DNA from: Clostridiales bacterium UBA4039
GTDB lineage: Bacteria; Bacillota; Clostridia; Lachnospirales; Vallitaleaceae
Direction of reading: 5' to 3'
Assembly: GCA_002382805.1 (NCBI GenBank)
Contig: DGAD01000044.1
Coordinates: forward strand, 1 to 13,749
Length of the DNA stretch: 13,749 nucleotides
The position numbers and the translations under genes are program-made. Positions 6,844 through 13,749 of this stretch are shown in pieces. Position 1 is the stretch's first letter, and each line of letters begins with the position of its first letter. Under the pieces are notes generated by a model. It saw nothing but the letters and a program-made list of their open reading frames with translations, was not told where the DNA came from and made no database searches.

Positions 6844-7683
6844 TTATCCTTTCTTCATATAGGTCGCTTGAATTCGCCTAATGGATTCATCATAATTCTT
6901 ATTTGCACAAGCTGTATATAATATATCAATGATATTAAGCTGTGAAATTCTAGATGACATGGCTCCACTTCTAAGTGTTGATTCATTGGCCGCCACAAAA
7001 ATATTATGATCTGCCAATTTAGAAATTCTGGATTCAACATATCGCGTGATTGAAATGACTTCCACATCGTTTTTCTTTAATTCTTGAATACACTGAATCA
7101 TCTCATCTGTTTCTCCAGAATAGGAGATGACGATACCTATATCGTTGCTATTCATGTTTTTTGCTTGTAATAATTGTAAGTGCCAGTCTTCATAAACAAA
7201 ACATTGCCTATTAATACGCATAAATTTTTGTTGTGCATCTTTGGCAACAATCAGTGATGATCCTATTCCAAAGATTCCTATATTAACTGCTCGTACAATA
7301 GATTCGATACATTGTTCCAACGTTTGCAAGTCAATTAAGTTACGTGTCACATCCAAAGACTTCATGTTCACATGTGTGATTGTATCTACAATAGATTCTA
7401 GATCATCATCATCTGATATATCCATGTTGAATTCTTTGGCTGATTGCTTTTGTATGGCAATTTCTTGTATTAAATTTGTCTTTAGTTCTTTAAACCCTTT
7501 AAATGAATTCTTCTTACATAGTCGCACAATCGTAGAAGCCGATGTGTAGGTTCTGCTTGCAAGCTCATGAATACTTATTCGAGTGACTTCTTCTTGATGT
7601 TCAATAATATAGTCGATCACTTCTTTTTCTGCACCACTCGTCTCTTTTAAATACTCTCTTAATCTAACAATAACACTTTTCAT
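6844..7683 (-). CDS. murR: RpiR-family transcriptional regulator of the mur operon (MurR-like)
   Basis: The 279-residue protein has the RpiR/MurR architecture. An N-terminal helix-turn-helix (about 1-75) includes ISIHELASRTYTSASTIVRL followed by SFKGFKELK. A C-terminal SIS domain (about 125-255) carries GIFGIGSS and VISYSGETDEMI and probably binds a sugar phosphate. In E. coli MurR responds to MurNAc-6-phosphate; that is also the likely effector here, since the enzymes making and using it follow in the operon. The ATG at 7683 is preferred to the one at 7689: AAGGAG lies 6 nt before the former and touches the latter. It is first in the operon, so it is probably autoregulated, through the palindrome at 7752-7767. 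Most RpiR-type regulators in such positions repress, but activation cannot be excluded. Confidence 0.9.
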   Translation of the reverse strand: MKSVIVRLREYLKETSGAEKEVIDYIIEHQEEVTRISIHELASRTYTSASTIVRLCKKNSFKGFKELKTNLIQEIAIQKQSAKEFNMDISDDDDLESIVDTITHVNMKSLDVTRNLIDLQTLEQCIESIVRAVNIGIFGIGSSLIVAKDAQQKFMRINRQCFVYEDWHLQLLQAKNMNSNDIGIVISYSGETDEMIQCIQELKKNDVEVISITRYVESRISKLADHNIFVAANESTLRSGAMSSRISQLNIIDILYTACANKNYDESIRRIQATYMKKG

Positions 7684-7751
7684 TGTCATCTCCTTGCTCT
7701 CATAGTCTTACTATAATGCCACGAGAATTTTATTTCAATAATTTTTGCACA

Positions 7752-7767
7752 AAACAAAACTTTGTTT
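7752..7767. promoter_or_regulatory. Palindrome, candidate MurR operator
   Basis: The arms AAACAAA (7752-7758) and TTTGTTT (7761-7767) are exact inverted repeats around an AC centre. The site lies 1 bp downstream of a minus-strand TATAAT and would cover the transcription start of murR, a normal place for a repressor site. Its assignment to MurR is inferred from position only. Confidence 0.5.
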
Positions 7768-7768
7768 C

Positions 7769-7774
7769 ATTATA
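7769..7774 (-). promoter_or_regulatory. -10 element of the likely murR promoter
   Basis: A perfect TATAAT occurs on the minus strand 85 nt before the murR start codon. No good -35 hexamer is found 16 to 19 nt upstream and there is no TG extension. The promoter may therefore be weak or need an activator. It is the best candidate start for the five-gene mur operon. Confidence 0.5.
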
Positions 7775-7937
7775 CGGCATATTTTACCAAAATAACATGG
7801 TACATATGAAACTTTTGTTAAATAACCACAAAAACTTTCTCTTTTGCACTTATGCGATACATTGGCGACCTATGGATCCTTAATATGAATATTGTGCTAT
7901 TTTTTCTTGCTTTATCCTCTTTTTATTTATATCCACA

Positions 7938-7946
7938 TGATATACT
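7938..7946 (+). promoter_or_regulatory. Extended -10 promoter of the sulfatase gene
   Basis: TGATATACT is an extended -10 element, with TG one base before TATACT (7941-7946). No convincing -35 is seen, as is usual for such promoters. Transcription would begin near 7953, leaving a short leader with AAGGAGG at 7959-7965 before the ATG at 7971. Confidence 0.55.
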
Positions 7947-7970
7947 ATAAAACAAAGTAAGGAGGTTCTT

Positions 7971-9389
7971 ATGCAAAAACCAAATATTATTTATATACTT
8001 GCCGACGATATGGGTTATGGCGACCTATCTTGTCTTAATGAAAACGCAGCTTTTACGACACCTCATCTTGATAAAATGTGCCAAGAAGGTATGTATCATA
8101 CCGATGCCCACTCAACTTCTGCCCTTTGCACGCCTTCTAGATATAGTCTTATGACTGGACGCTACAATTGGCGCTCCTCACTTAAGGAAGGTGTTCTTTT
8201 TGGCTATGACGCACCTTTAATTGAAAAAAGCCGCCCTACAATCGGGTCTTTTTTACAGTCACAAGGATATAAAACCGCATGTATCGGAAAATGGCACTTA
8301 GGCTTTCAATGGCCACTAACAGATTCGAACAATCCTGAGAGTATAGACTTTTCTTTACCTTTACTGGATGCACCTGTTGATCACGGTTTTGACTATTTTT
8401 ATGGAATCTGCGGTTCGCTAGATATGCCCCCATATGTCTATGTTGAAAATCGCCGTGTCACCGCCATGCCGGATCGAATTGCTAAATGCCACACAAGACT
8501 CCCCATTGAATTGACCAAGCATTTTTTCAGAGATGGTCTAACCGGTGCTGATTTTGAACATTCGGATGTTCTACCTAATCTTACCCACCGCGTCTTAGCA
8601 CAGATAGACCAATGGCAAGATGAACCTTTTTTCTTGTATTTTCCTATGACAGCCCCTCATGCACCTATGCTGCCCACTGAAGAATTTATTGGTAAATCCG
8701 GCACTAACCTTTACGGTGACTTTGTCCTAATGTGTGACGATATTGTCGGTCAAATCAATCAAAAACTTAGAGATTTGGGGCTTGCTGAAAATACAATTGT
8801 CATCTTTGCCAGTGACAACGGATGTGCTCCAATGGCCAACTTTGCTGAGCTTGCACAGTTTGGTCATCACCCAAGTTATATCTTTCGAGGACATAAAGCA
8901 GATATTTATGAAGGCGGTCATCGCATTCCATATATCATAAAGTGGCCTGATAAAATCAAGCCAGGCACCCATAGTGATGAACCGGTTTTACTCTCAGACC
9001 TATATGCAACGTGTATGGACCTTCTTGATGTAGCACCTGAGACAGATCAAGCCCCAGATAGTCGTAGCAATCTTGATCTCTGGCTTAATCAGCATAGAGA
9101 TGCACCTATTCATGAGGCGCTTATTCATCATTCCCTTAACGGGTCCTTCTCTATCCGAAAGGGTCCTTGGAAACTGGAAATGTGCCCCGATTCAGGTGGA
9201 TGGAGCGCACCAAAACCCGGTAGCTTACCTAACAATTGTCATCCAATACAGCTTTATAACCTTGATGATGACATTCGAGAACAATACAACATTTATGAAC
9301 ACTATCCAGACATTGTTAATGAACTTAAGGAAGCATTATACGCTATCGTTGGAGATGATGGCGACCCCCATTATGGCATGAAAAAATAG
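7971..9389 (+). CDS. S1-family sulfatase, formylglycine type, apparently cytoplasmic
   Basis: The 472-residue protein is a formylglycine-dependent sulfatase that would hydrolyse a sulfate ester. The maturation motif is C53-TPSR, in ALCTPSRYSLMTGR. The Cys form is matured in anaerobes by the radical-SAM enzyme anSME, which is absent from this window. Metal and active-site residues seen include Asp12-Asp13 (ILADDMGYGD), Lys107 and His109 (GKWHLG), His230 (TAPHAP) and Asp282-Asn283 (ASDNGC). The length fits a complete family member, including the C-terminal subdomain. There is no signal peptide: the chain begins MQKPNIIYILADD, already inside the catalytic fold, so the enzyme should act in the cytoplasm on an imported substrate. 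It is transcribed divergently from the mur operon with a 287-bp shared region. The substrate cannot be read from sequence; a sulfated sugar is the usual one for this family. Confidence 0.92.
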   Translation: MQKPNIIYILADDMGYGDLSCLNENAAFTTPHLDKMCQEGMYHTDAHSTSALCTPSRYSLMTGRYNWRSSLKEGVLFGYDAPLIEKSRPTIGSFLQSQGYKTACIGKWHLGFQWPLTDSNNPESIDFSLPLLDAPVDHGFDYFYGICGSLDMPPYVYVENRRVTAMPDRIAKCHTRLPIELTKHFFRDGLTGADFEHSDVLPNLTHRVLAQIDQWQDEPFFLYFPMTAPHAPMLPTEEFIGKSGTNLYGDFVLMCDDIVGQINQKLRDLGLAENTIVIFASDNGCAPMANFAELAQFGHHPSYIFRGHKADIYEGGHRIPYIIKWPDKIKPGTHSDEPVLLSDLYATCMDLLDVAPETDQAPDSRSNLDLWLNQHRDAPIHEALIHHSLNGSFSIRKGPWKLEMCPDSGGWSAPKPGSLPNNCHPIQLYNLDDDIREQYNIYEHYPDIVNELKEALYAIVGDDGDPHYGMKK

Positions 9390-9425
9390 GCTCTACACCA
9401 AACTTTTTTATCCTTTTTTGAGTCA

Positions 9426-9455
9426 TTGACACCTAAGAGATATACATAGTATACT
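9426..9455 (+). promoter_or_regulatory. SigmaA promoter of the chemoreceptor gene
   Basis: A perfect TTGACA (9426-9431) is followed after 18 nt by TATACT (9450-9455), giving a start near 9462, about 33 nt before the ATG. The gene is therefore probably its own transcription unit rather than an extension of the sulfatase transcript, although I see no clear terminator between them. Confidence 0.75.
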
Positions 9456-9459
9456 TAGG
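9432..9459. repeat. Inverted repeat across the chemoreceptor promoter
   Basis: CCTAAG (9432-9437) and CTTAGG (9454-9459) are exact inverted repeats whose centres are 22 bp apart, about two helical turns. The left arm directly abuts the -35 and the right arm overlaps the -10, with TATA sequences inside both arms. This is the layout expected of an operator, but the binding protein is unknown. Confidence 0.5.
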
Positions 9460-9494
9460 ACAATTTAGTCAATAAAGATTCAGGGAGGGTATCT

Positions 9495-11252
9495 ATGAGT
9501 AAATTACAAGAAGAGACCAAGGGAAAGGTATTAAAAATCAAGTGGGTCAGCCACATTAAGCTTCAAGTCAAGCTCGCAATTCTCATTACATTGCCTGTGG
9601 TGATGAGCCTTATGATTTTTTTTATAAACAATCATTCTTTGGCCGAAAACAAACAAATGATCGAGCAATTAAATAGTACTTATTTCGTTGGACAGACGAC
9701 GCTTCTTGATGTAGATAAGGATTTATATCAAGCCATGACCGGTCAATTAATGAAAATCTCCGGTCAAAATGAAGCCGTCATCGAAGAAGGCAAATATCTA
9801 CTTGAAAAAAACATCCAAGATGCACAAGAACGTGTTAACTTAGCTCAAAATATTTTTACCAACTTAAATTCACTTTTATCCAAAAAGCAACAGCAAGAAG
9901 TACTTGATAACTTTACCCAATATGATATACATATGGCTGCTTGGAAAGAAGCTTTAGATGCGCCAGATGATACGTATGACATCTTAGCCGGTTACGAATA
10001 TTTTGACTTGGCTAGAGATGATATCGATATACTGATTGAAGAAATAAAAGCCATGACGAATTCTGAACTGGAAAATCTGAATGCAAAAACAAAGCAAATG
10101 CAGCTTTTTCTCATGCTTTTTATAGCCATGGGGGTCTGTATAGAAGTCATCCTTGGCGTTGCAGTTGCTAAAGATATTAACGACCGTGTAAAAACCGTCA
10201 ACAACCATATGGGGCAATTATCTTCTTTGGACTTACGGACAACGGATATGCAGGCTTTAGGGAACGATGAAATTGGACAGATACAAAATCAATTGATGGT
10301 AACTGTACAAACTTTTGGCGAATCCATCACTAAGGTGAAAAAAGATATGGCTTTGATGGTCAACCTTCTTGAAGAGACAAATCATGGCATTGAAACTATT
10401 GATGGTAACACAGGCAATGTCGCCAGTGTAGTCGAAGAACTGTCAACAGGTGTTAAGACAACCTATACTTCTATTTGTACGTTGGTAGATATATTAGATG
10501 ATGTTACCGATGGAATTGGCATTGTTGCAAAAAAAGCTCAGCTAGGAGGTCATATCGCCGTAAAAATCGCTGAGAGAGCTACAAATATTAAATCAGACGC
10601 TGTCCAATCCAATAATGAAATAAAAGTGATGCGAGAAGATGTACAGAGAAAATTAAGCGTTGCTATTGAAGAATCAAAAAAAGTAAAACAAATTAATGAA
10701 TTAACTGCCTCGGTATTAACTATTTCTGCTCAAACCAAACTCCTCGCACTTAATGCTGCGATTGAAGCTGCTAGAGCCGGAGAAGCCGGAAAAGGCTTCT
10801 CTGTCGTTGCCGATGAGATTCGAAAGCTTAGCGAATTGACTGAAGATACTGTAGGCGAGATTGAAGGACTAACGGAAATTTTAATCAACTCTGTTGACGC
10901 GCTCCAAAAGGGAACCGAAGATTTAATGCATCTACTTAATGGGCGCGTTACACAAGACTATCAAAAAATGAAAGAAGCTGGAGAGCTTTATGAAAACGAT
11001 GCAGGAGAAATAAATGAAGTCGTTGCCGAATTAGGTGCAACGAGCCAGGAAATACTGGCTTCTACAGAAACAATCTCTACAACAATTCATGATATGATGG
11101 CAGCTTCCGAAGAATCTGCAAAAGGAATTGAAGATATTGTAACGCGCGTTGTCGATGTTTCCGACGCGACAGGAAAAATGACTAAGAAAACAGAACAACT
11201 TGTGTCAAGAATTAACCTTGTTCATGAGAATATCAACCAATTTCAAGTATAA
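9495..11252 (+). CDS. Methyl-accepting chemotaxis protein, membrane bound
   Basis: The 585-residue protein is a transmembrane chemoreceptor. A short cytoplasmic lead is followed by TM1 (about 24-44), an extracellular mainly helical sensor (about 46-200, four-helix-bundle type by appearance) and TM2 (about 203-224). A HAMP linker (about 225-280) and a long coiled-coil signalling region come next. The kinase-control tip is unmistakable: [28 protein letters not shown] (about 418-445, shown in part by E-A-A-R-A-G-E and [10 protein letters not shown]). It would form arrays with CheW and CheA; none of those genes is in the window. There is no C-terminal CheR-docking pentapeptide. A GGGAGGG ribosome site lies about 5 nt before the ATG. 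The ligand is unknown, and its position next to sugar genes is not sufficient to infer one. A bidirectional terminator follows. Confidence 0.95.
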   Translation: MSKLQEETKGKVLKIKWVSHIKLQVKLAILITLPVVMSLMIFFINNHSLAENKQMIEQLNSTYFVGQTTLLDVDKDLYQAMTGQLMKISGQNEAVIEEGKYLLEKNIQDAQERVNLAQNIFTNLNSLLSKKQQQEVLDNFTQYDIHMAAWKEALDAPDDTYDILAGYEYFDLARDDIDILIEEIKAMTNSELENLNAKTKQMQLFLMLFIAMGVCIEVILGVAVAKDINDRVKTVNNHMGQLSSLDLRTTDMQALGNDEIGQIQNQLMVTVQTFGESITKVKKDMALMVNLLEETNHGIETIDGNTGNVASVVEELSTGVKTTYTSICTLVDILDDVTDGIGIVAKKAQLGGHIAVKIAERATNIKSDAVQSNNEIKVMREDVQRKLSVAIEESKKVKQINELTASVLTISAQTKLLALNAAIEAARAGEAGKGFSVVADEIRKLSELTEDTVGEIEGLTEILINSVDALQKGTEDLMHLLNGRVTQDYQKMKEAGELYENDAGEINEVVAELGATSQEILASTETISTTIHDMMAASEESAKGIEDIVTRVVDVSDATGKMTKKTEQLVSRINLVHENINQFQV

Positions 11253-11261
11253 TATGACTCC

Positions 11262-11292
11262 AAAAAAGGGCTGTTTAAAACAGCCCTTTTTT
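11262..11292. terminator. Bidirectional intrinsic terminator
   Basis: AAAAAAGGGCTGTTT (11262-11276) pairs perfectly with AAACAGCCCTTTTTT (11278-11292), giving a 9-bp mixed stem flanked by A and T runs on both sides. It serves the chemoreceptor on the plus strand and the pentapeptide-repeat gene on the minus strand. The T run overlaps the stop codon of the latter by two bases. Confidence 0.92.
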
Positions 11293-11896
11293 ATACAATC
11301 TTAACGCCTAACATCCGTGTAATGTCTGCCGCCTGGAACATATTAATCTTGGCTCCTTGTAATTCAGGCAGACCTTCCGATAACATGATTCCTTCTATAG
11401 TACAGGTGGATAGGTCCATGTTTTTTAGGGGTGTCTTGTAAAAATCAACCCCGGTAAGGTTAGTATCTACAATTGTTGTCTTTTTAAAGGTCACCTCTGA
11501 AAAAAAAGCTTTTTCAAACTTAGTCTCTTCAATCTTACAATTTTCCCACACAGATTGTGCTGTATTGACATAGTCCATAAAGCCATTTTGAATTGTCATC
11601 CACTTAAAATGACTATTGCTAAAGTTTGCTCCATTGCCTTTACAACTATGCATCAATCCTTTTTTCCAGAACGTATCTATAAACTTAGCATTTGAGATGT
11701 CGCAATCCTTAAATACCACATCATAGAACCCACTTTTGGTAAAATCACACTGAATGAAGCGACACTTCTTAAAGGTCACCTTTTCAAAATCTATAGACGA
11801 TAAGTCTAGTTCCTCCAGCACTTCACCTTCAAAGGTTATGTTTTCTATGGTATTCTCATCATCTACTCTTGCTAGTCTAAGTTGTTCTAATAGCAT
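11291..11896 (-). CDS. Pentapeptide-repeat protein, 201 aa
   Basis: Repeats of the A(D/N)LXX type run through about residues 20-180, with bulky Phe/Leu/Ile at every fifth position: for example FEKVTFKKCRFIQCDFTKS, then VVFKDCDISNAKF and later TNLTGVDFYKTPLKNMDL. Such chains form a right-handed quadrilateral beta-helix. The end, LQGAKINMFQAADITRMLGV, is a short amphipathic segment common in Firmicute relatives, and it resembles the dimer-forming tail seen in the Qnr/MfpA group. Function cannot be assigned: only some family members protect DNA gyrase. The start at 11896 has AGGAG about 12 nt upstream, a long spacing. It lies 37 nt after the lipoprotein gene and may share its transcript. Its stop codon merges with the terminator. 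Confidence 0.85.
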   Translation of the reverse strand: MLLEQLRLARVDDENTIENITFEGEVLEELDLSSIDFEKVTFKKCRFIQCDFTKSGFYDVVFKDCDISNAKFIDTFWKKGLMHSCKGNGANFSNSHFKWMTIQNGFMDYVNTAQSVWENCKIEETKFEKAFFSEVTFKKTTIVDTNLTGVDFYKTPLKNMDLSTCTIEGIMLSEGLPELQGAKINMFQAADITRMLGVKIV

Positions 11897-11933
11897 AATT
11901 TTTTTCTCTCCTGTATGTAATTGCCTTATTCAT

Positions 11934-13271
11934 TCATTGCTCGACTTCTTGAAGCTGATAAACTCCTCCTCTAAAATCAAGGATGTAAAGTTCCCCCATC
12001 CCATCAAGTCCAAAGGAAGCAATACGTAGGTCTGTATCAAGAAGATGTACGTTTTCTGCGTTACGATTCACATCCAGCCACAACCCCCATAGCTTGCCAC
12101 TCATAAAGTCACCATAGACATATACACCATGTAAACTCGCAAGCGCTTGCCCATAATAAGTGTAGCCTCCTGTGATGGACTGGCCTTGTCCATGATCATA
12201 ACTATATAAAGGTGCAACGACCTTGCCTGCTAAAGGGATGTTGTCATTATAAATTTTATCGCCTTCATAATGGGACCATCCATAATTCCCCCCGTTTTCT
12301 ACGTGATTAATCTCTTCGACTGCATCCTGACCTACATCGGCTACAAGCATTAGCTCACGCACGTCATCAAAGCTGAACTTCCATGGATTGCGAAGTCCAT
12401 AGGCATAGATTTCTTCTCTAGCCCTATCTTGACCTACAAAAGGATTGTCTTGTGGAATCCCATAGTTTAAACCCTCTTCGTGTTTATTGATGTCAATGCG
12501 AAGGATTTTTCCTAATAAGTTTTGCAAATTCTGGGCATTGTTATCAGGGTCTCCGCCCGACCCTCCATCGCCACTAGCTATATAGAGATACCCATCGGGT
12601 CCAAAAGCTATATGTCCTCCATTATGATTTACATAAGGTTGTTCAAATTCTAGAATCAGCTTGGCCGTTGCATCCATCACCGTATACGATTGATTCGAAG
12701 CATCCGGTTTTACTTGGTATTCAACAAGTTTGGAAAAATCATCCTGGGTATAATATACAAAAAACCTTGGATCTTCTGGATAGTTTGGATGAAAAGCCAG
12801 CCCCAAAAGTCCGGTTTCATTTTCTGTTGAATCCACGACCGTAGTTAAGTCGATAAAAATATCCATGGAAGCATCCGATGTATGAATACGCTTGACAAGT
12901 CCTTGTTTTTCAACCACATAAACATACGGGCTCTTTGCATAGTCAGCAGTTAGATATAAGGGTTGGTGAAATTCAAGTTCCTCAAAAACCGGTGTCAATG
13001 TATAGATACCTGGCTCAAATACATCCGGGAGACTTTCCCCTTTCCCCTTGTCACCTTCTACTTCCGCTTCTACTATCGCTTCTTCTTTTATGTTTTCTGT
13101 TACGTCTTGTTGCGTTTCTTCTAGGAAATCTTGTGGCATCTCTTCTGGGGCTTCTATAACGTCTTCACTCCCAGTATTGCTTGTATTTTGGGTTTGTTGT
13201 GTTGCCTGGTCACATCCTATAAAGAAAATACTTATTATGCCTAGACATATAAAAAGTAAAATTTGTCGCAT
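11934..13271 (-). CDS. Lipoprotein of the glucose/sorbosone dehydrogenase (GSDH) family
   Basis: The 445-residue protein has a hydrophobic signal (1-19) with a probable lipobox FIGC, so Cys20 would be lipidated and the protein held outside the membrane. Phe at -3 is atypical. A low-complexity acidic and Gln/Thr-rich linker (about 21-80) precedes a six-bladed beta-propeller. Family blocks are ETGLLGLAFHPNYP (about 152-165) and VNHNGGHIAFGPDGYLYIASGDGG (from about 214, in part). Later come GLRNPWKFSFD, ADVGQDAVEEIN and GGNYGW. His216 aligns with the general-base His of PQQ-dependent soluble glucose dehydrogenase. Whether it uses PQQ is doubtful, since PQQ synthesis is rare in Gram-positive bacteria and no pqq gene is here; it may be a binding protein or a non-PQQ enzyme. 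The ATG at 13271 is chosen over an upstream TTG at 13286, which has no ribosome site; the site at the ATG is also weak. Confidence 0.88.
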   Translation of the reverse strand: MRQILLFICLGIISIFFIGCDQATQQTQNTSNTGSEDVIEAPEEMPQDFLEETQQDVTENIKEEAIVEAEVEGDKGKGESLPDVFEPGIYTLTPVFEELEFHQPLYLTADYAKSPYVYVVEKQGLVKRIHTSDASMDIFIDLTTVVDSTENETGLLGLAFHPNYPEDPRFFVYYTQDDFSKLVEYQVKPDASNQSYTVMDATAKLILEFEQPYVNHNGGHIAFGPDGYLYIASGDGGSGGDPDNNAQNLQNLLGKILRIDINKHEEGLNYGIPQDNPFVGQDRAREEIYAYGLRNPWKFSFDDVRELMLVADVGQDAVEEINHVENGGNYGWSHYEGDKIYNDNIPLAGKVVAPLYSYDHGQGQSITGGYTYYGQALASLHGVYVYGDFMSGKLWGLWLDVNRNAENVHLLDTDLRIASFGLDGMGELYILDFRGGVYQLQEVEQ

Positions 13272-13320
13272 AAAATCCACATCCAATCATTAACTGACAT
13301 TGGTTTTCATTTACACATCT

Positions 13321-13349
13321 ATTTTACCACTTAAAGGACGTGCCGTCGA
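13321..13349 (-). promoter_or_regulatory. Possible promoter of the GSDH lipoprotein gene
   Basis: On the minus strand TCGACG (13344-13349) and TAAAAT (13321-13326) are 17 nt apart, matching consensus at 4 and 5 of 6 positions. They lie 50 nt before the chosen start codon, in the 109-bp gap behind the YbjQ-family gene. A weak match. Confidence 0.35.
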
Positions 13350-13380
13350 ATCTAAGAACAAAACGCCTCATGGGCTTAAC

Positions 13381-13701
13381 TTATTGAACCACAACTGCTG
13401 TTCCCGAAGCTGTTACCATAAGCATATTTCCGCCTTGACCTAATACCTCATAGTCAATATCCACACCGACAACCCCGTTACACCCTAATTGGGCCGCGCG
13501 TGCTTCAAGTTCTGCAAGGGCATTTTCTCTGGCTTTAATCAATTCACCTTCATATGAATTCGACCGTCCTCCAAAGAAATTAGTCAAGCCGGCTGCAAAA
13601 TCCTTAATAAAATCCACACCGGAAATCACCTCTCCAAAAATAATTCCCTTGTACTCAATAATCTGTTTGCCTTCAATCGTTGGTGTTGTTGTAATAATCA
13701 T
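13381..13701 (-). CDS. YbjQ/UPF0145 family protein, 106 aa
   Basis: The protein is a full-length member of the YbjQ/UPF0145 family (putative heavy-metal-binding domain), normally about 105 residues and forming ring-shaped oligomers. Typical segments are [14 protein letters not shown] at the N-terminus, [13 protein letters not shown] and [28 protein letters not shown] in the middle (the latter given only to its core), and an Ala/Val-rich C-terminal strand. A single Cys sits in LGCNGVVG. The biological role is unknown. No signal or membrane segment is present. GGAGG lies about 6 nt before the ATG at 13701. It precedes the GSDH lipoprotein gene by 109 nt on the same strand, and no convincing terminator lies between them. 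Confidence 0.9.
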   Translation of the reverse strand: MIITTTPTIEGKQIIEYKGIIFGEVISGVDFIKDFAAGLTNFFGGRSNSYEGELIKARENALAELEARAAQLGCNGVVGVDIDYEVLGQGGNMLMVTASGTAVVVQ

Positions 13702-13730
13702 ATGTTACCTCCTTATTTTTTTCATAGATA

Positions 13731-13747
13731 GGCGTTTGCAAAACGCC
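13731..13747. repeat. Short perfect inverted repeat at the window edge
   Basis: GGCGTTT (13731-13737) and AAACGCC (13741-13747) form a 7-bp hairpin with a 3-nt loop, 29 bp upstream of the YbjQ start codon. On the minus strand no T run follows directly. It could be the stem of a terminator for a plus-strand gene lying outside, or an operator. The window ends too soon to tell. Confidence 0.4.
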
Positions 13748-13749
13748 AT

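Noticed and set aside
7683..7883. 66-residue plus-strand reading frame in the murR/sulfatase gap
   Set aside because: No ribosome site, it overlaps the murR leader on the opposite strand, and composition is that of AT-rich control DNA.
9390..9425. Terminator between the sulfatase and chemoreceptor genes
   Set aside because: T-rich stretches are present, but no stable stem precedes them.
11291..11896. Calling the pentapeptide-repeat protein a quinolone-resistance (Qnr) protein
   Set aside because: The fold matches, but no specific Qnr loop or close identity can be shown by eye; most such proteins have other or unknown roles.
13048..13293. 81-residue plus-strand Ser/Cys-rich reading frame
   Set aside because: It is the antisense shadow of the acidic Glu-rich linker of the lipoprotein, whose family blocks are on the minus strand.
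13330..13380. Possible terminator after the ybjQ-like gene
   Set aside because: Only a 3-bp GCC/GGC stem before TTTTG on the minus strand; too short to call.
1..13749. Search for CRISPR repeats, tRNA/rRNA genes, riboswitches, insertion sequences or phage genes
   Set aside because: No spaced direct repeats, cloverleaf, known aptamer core, transposase or terminal repeats were seen by reading; a covariance-model scan was not possible.

Overview
The window reads as chromosomal DNA of a low-GC Gram-positive bacterium, most likely an anaerobic member of the Clostridia. The support is indirect. Shine-Dalgarno sites are strong GGAGG types. The LexA box is of the Bacillus/Clostridium kind (GAAC-N4-GTTC). 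A YolD-like protein accompanies a UvrX-type Y-family polymerase. There is a PTS-based MurNAc pathway with MupG (DUF871), a Cys-type sulfatase and a lipoprotein signal. No rRNA, tRNA, CRISPR array, transposase or phage gene is visible.

Layout. (1) 16-2837, minus strand: a DNA-damage unit. A sigmaA-type promoter with a LexA/SOS box lying wholly between -35 and -10 drives a Y-family DNA polymerase and a YolD-like protein. A 61-residue uncharacterised protein with a C-terminal CxxxxC, and a YhcH/YiaL-family sugar protein, follow and end at a strong hairpin terminator. A second possible promoter just before the small gene may uncouple the last two genes from the SOS response. (2) 2852-7774, minus strand: a five-gene operon, murR-murQ-murP-mupG-crr-like EIIA, for uptake and breakdown of peptidoglycan-derived MurNAc or MurNAc-GlcNAc. 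Gene spacing is 1 to 9 nt and the operon ends at its own terminator. (3) 7684-7970: a divergent control region with a 16-bp palindrome just downstream of the best murR -10 candidate. (4) 7971-9389, plus strand: an S1-family sulfatase with a CTPSR formylglycine motif and no signal peptide, so probably cytoplasmic. (5) 9426-11252, plus strand: a membrane chemoreceptor with its own strong promoter, whose spacer holds an inverted repeat. (6) 11262-11292: a bidirectional terminator shared by the chemoreceptor and the convergent genes. (7) 11291-13271, minus strand: a lipoprotein of the glucose/sorbosone dehydrogenase fold followed by a pentapeptide-repeat protein. (8) 13381-13701, minus strand: a YbjQ-family protein.

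How the genes fit together. MurP, phosphorylated by the operon's own EIIA, would import the amino sugar as a 6-phosphate. MupG would split a MurNAc-6P-GlcNAc disaccharide, MurQ would remove the lactyl ether to give GlcNAc-6P, and MurR would sense the intermediate. NagA/NagB, needed to complete the route, are outside the window. The divergent cytoplasmic sulfatase and the nearby YhcH protein may act on related sugars, but the sequence does not prove this. The most notable points are the four-gene polymerase unit with its unexplained small CxxxxC protein, and the sulfatase paired with a MurNAc operon.
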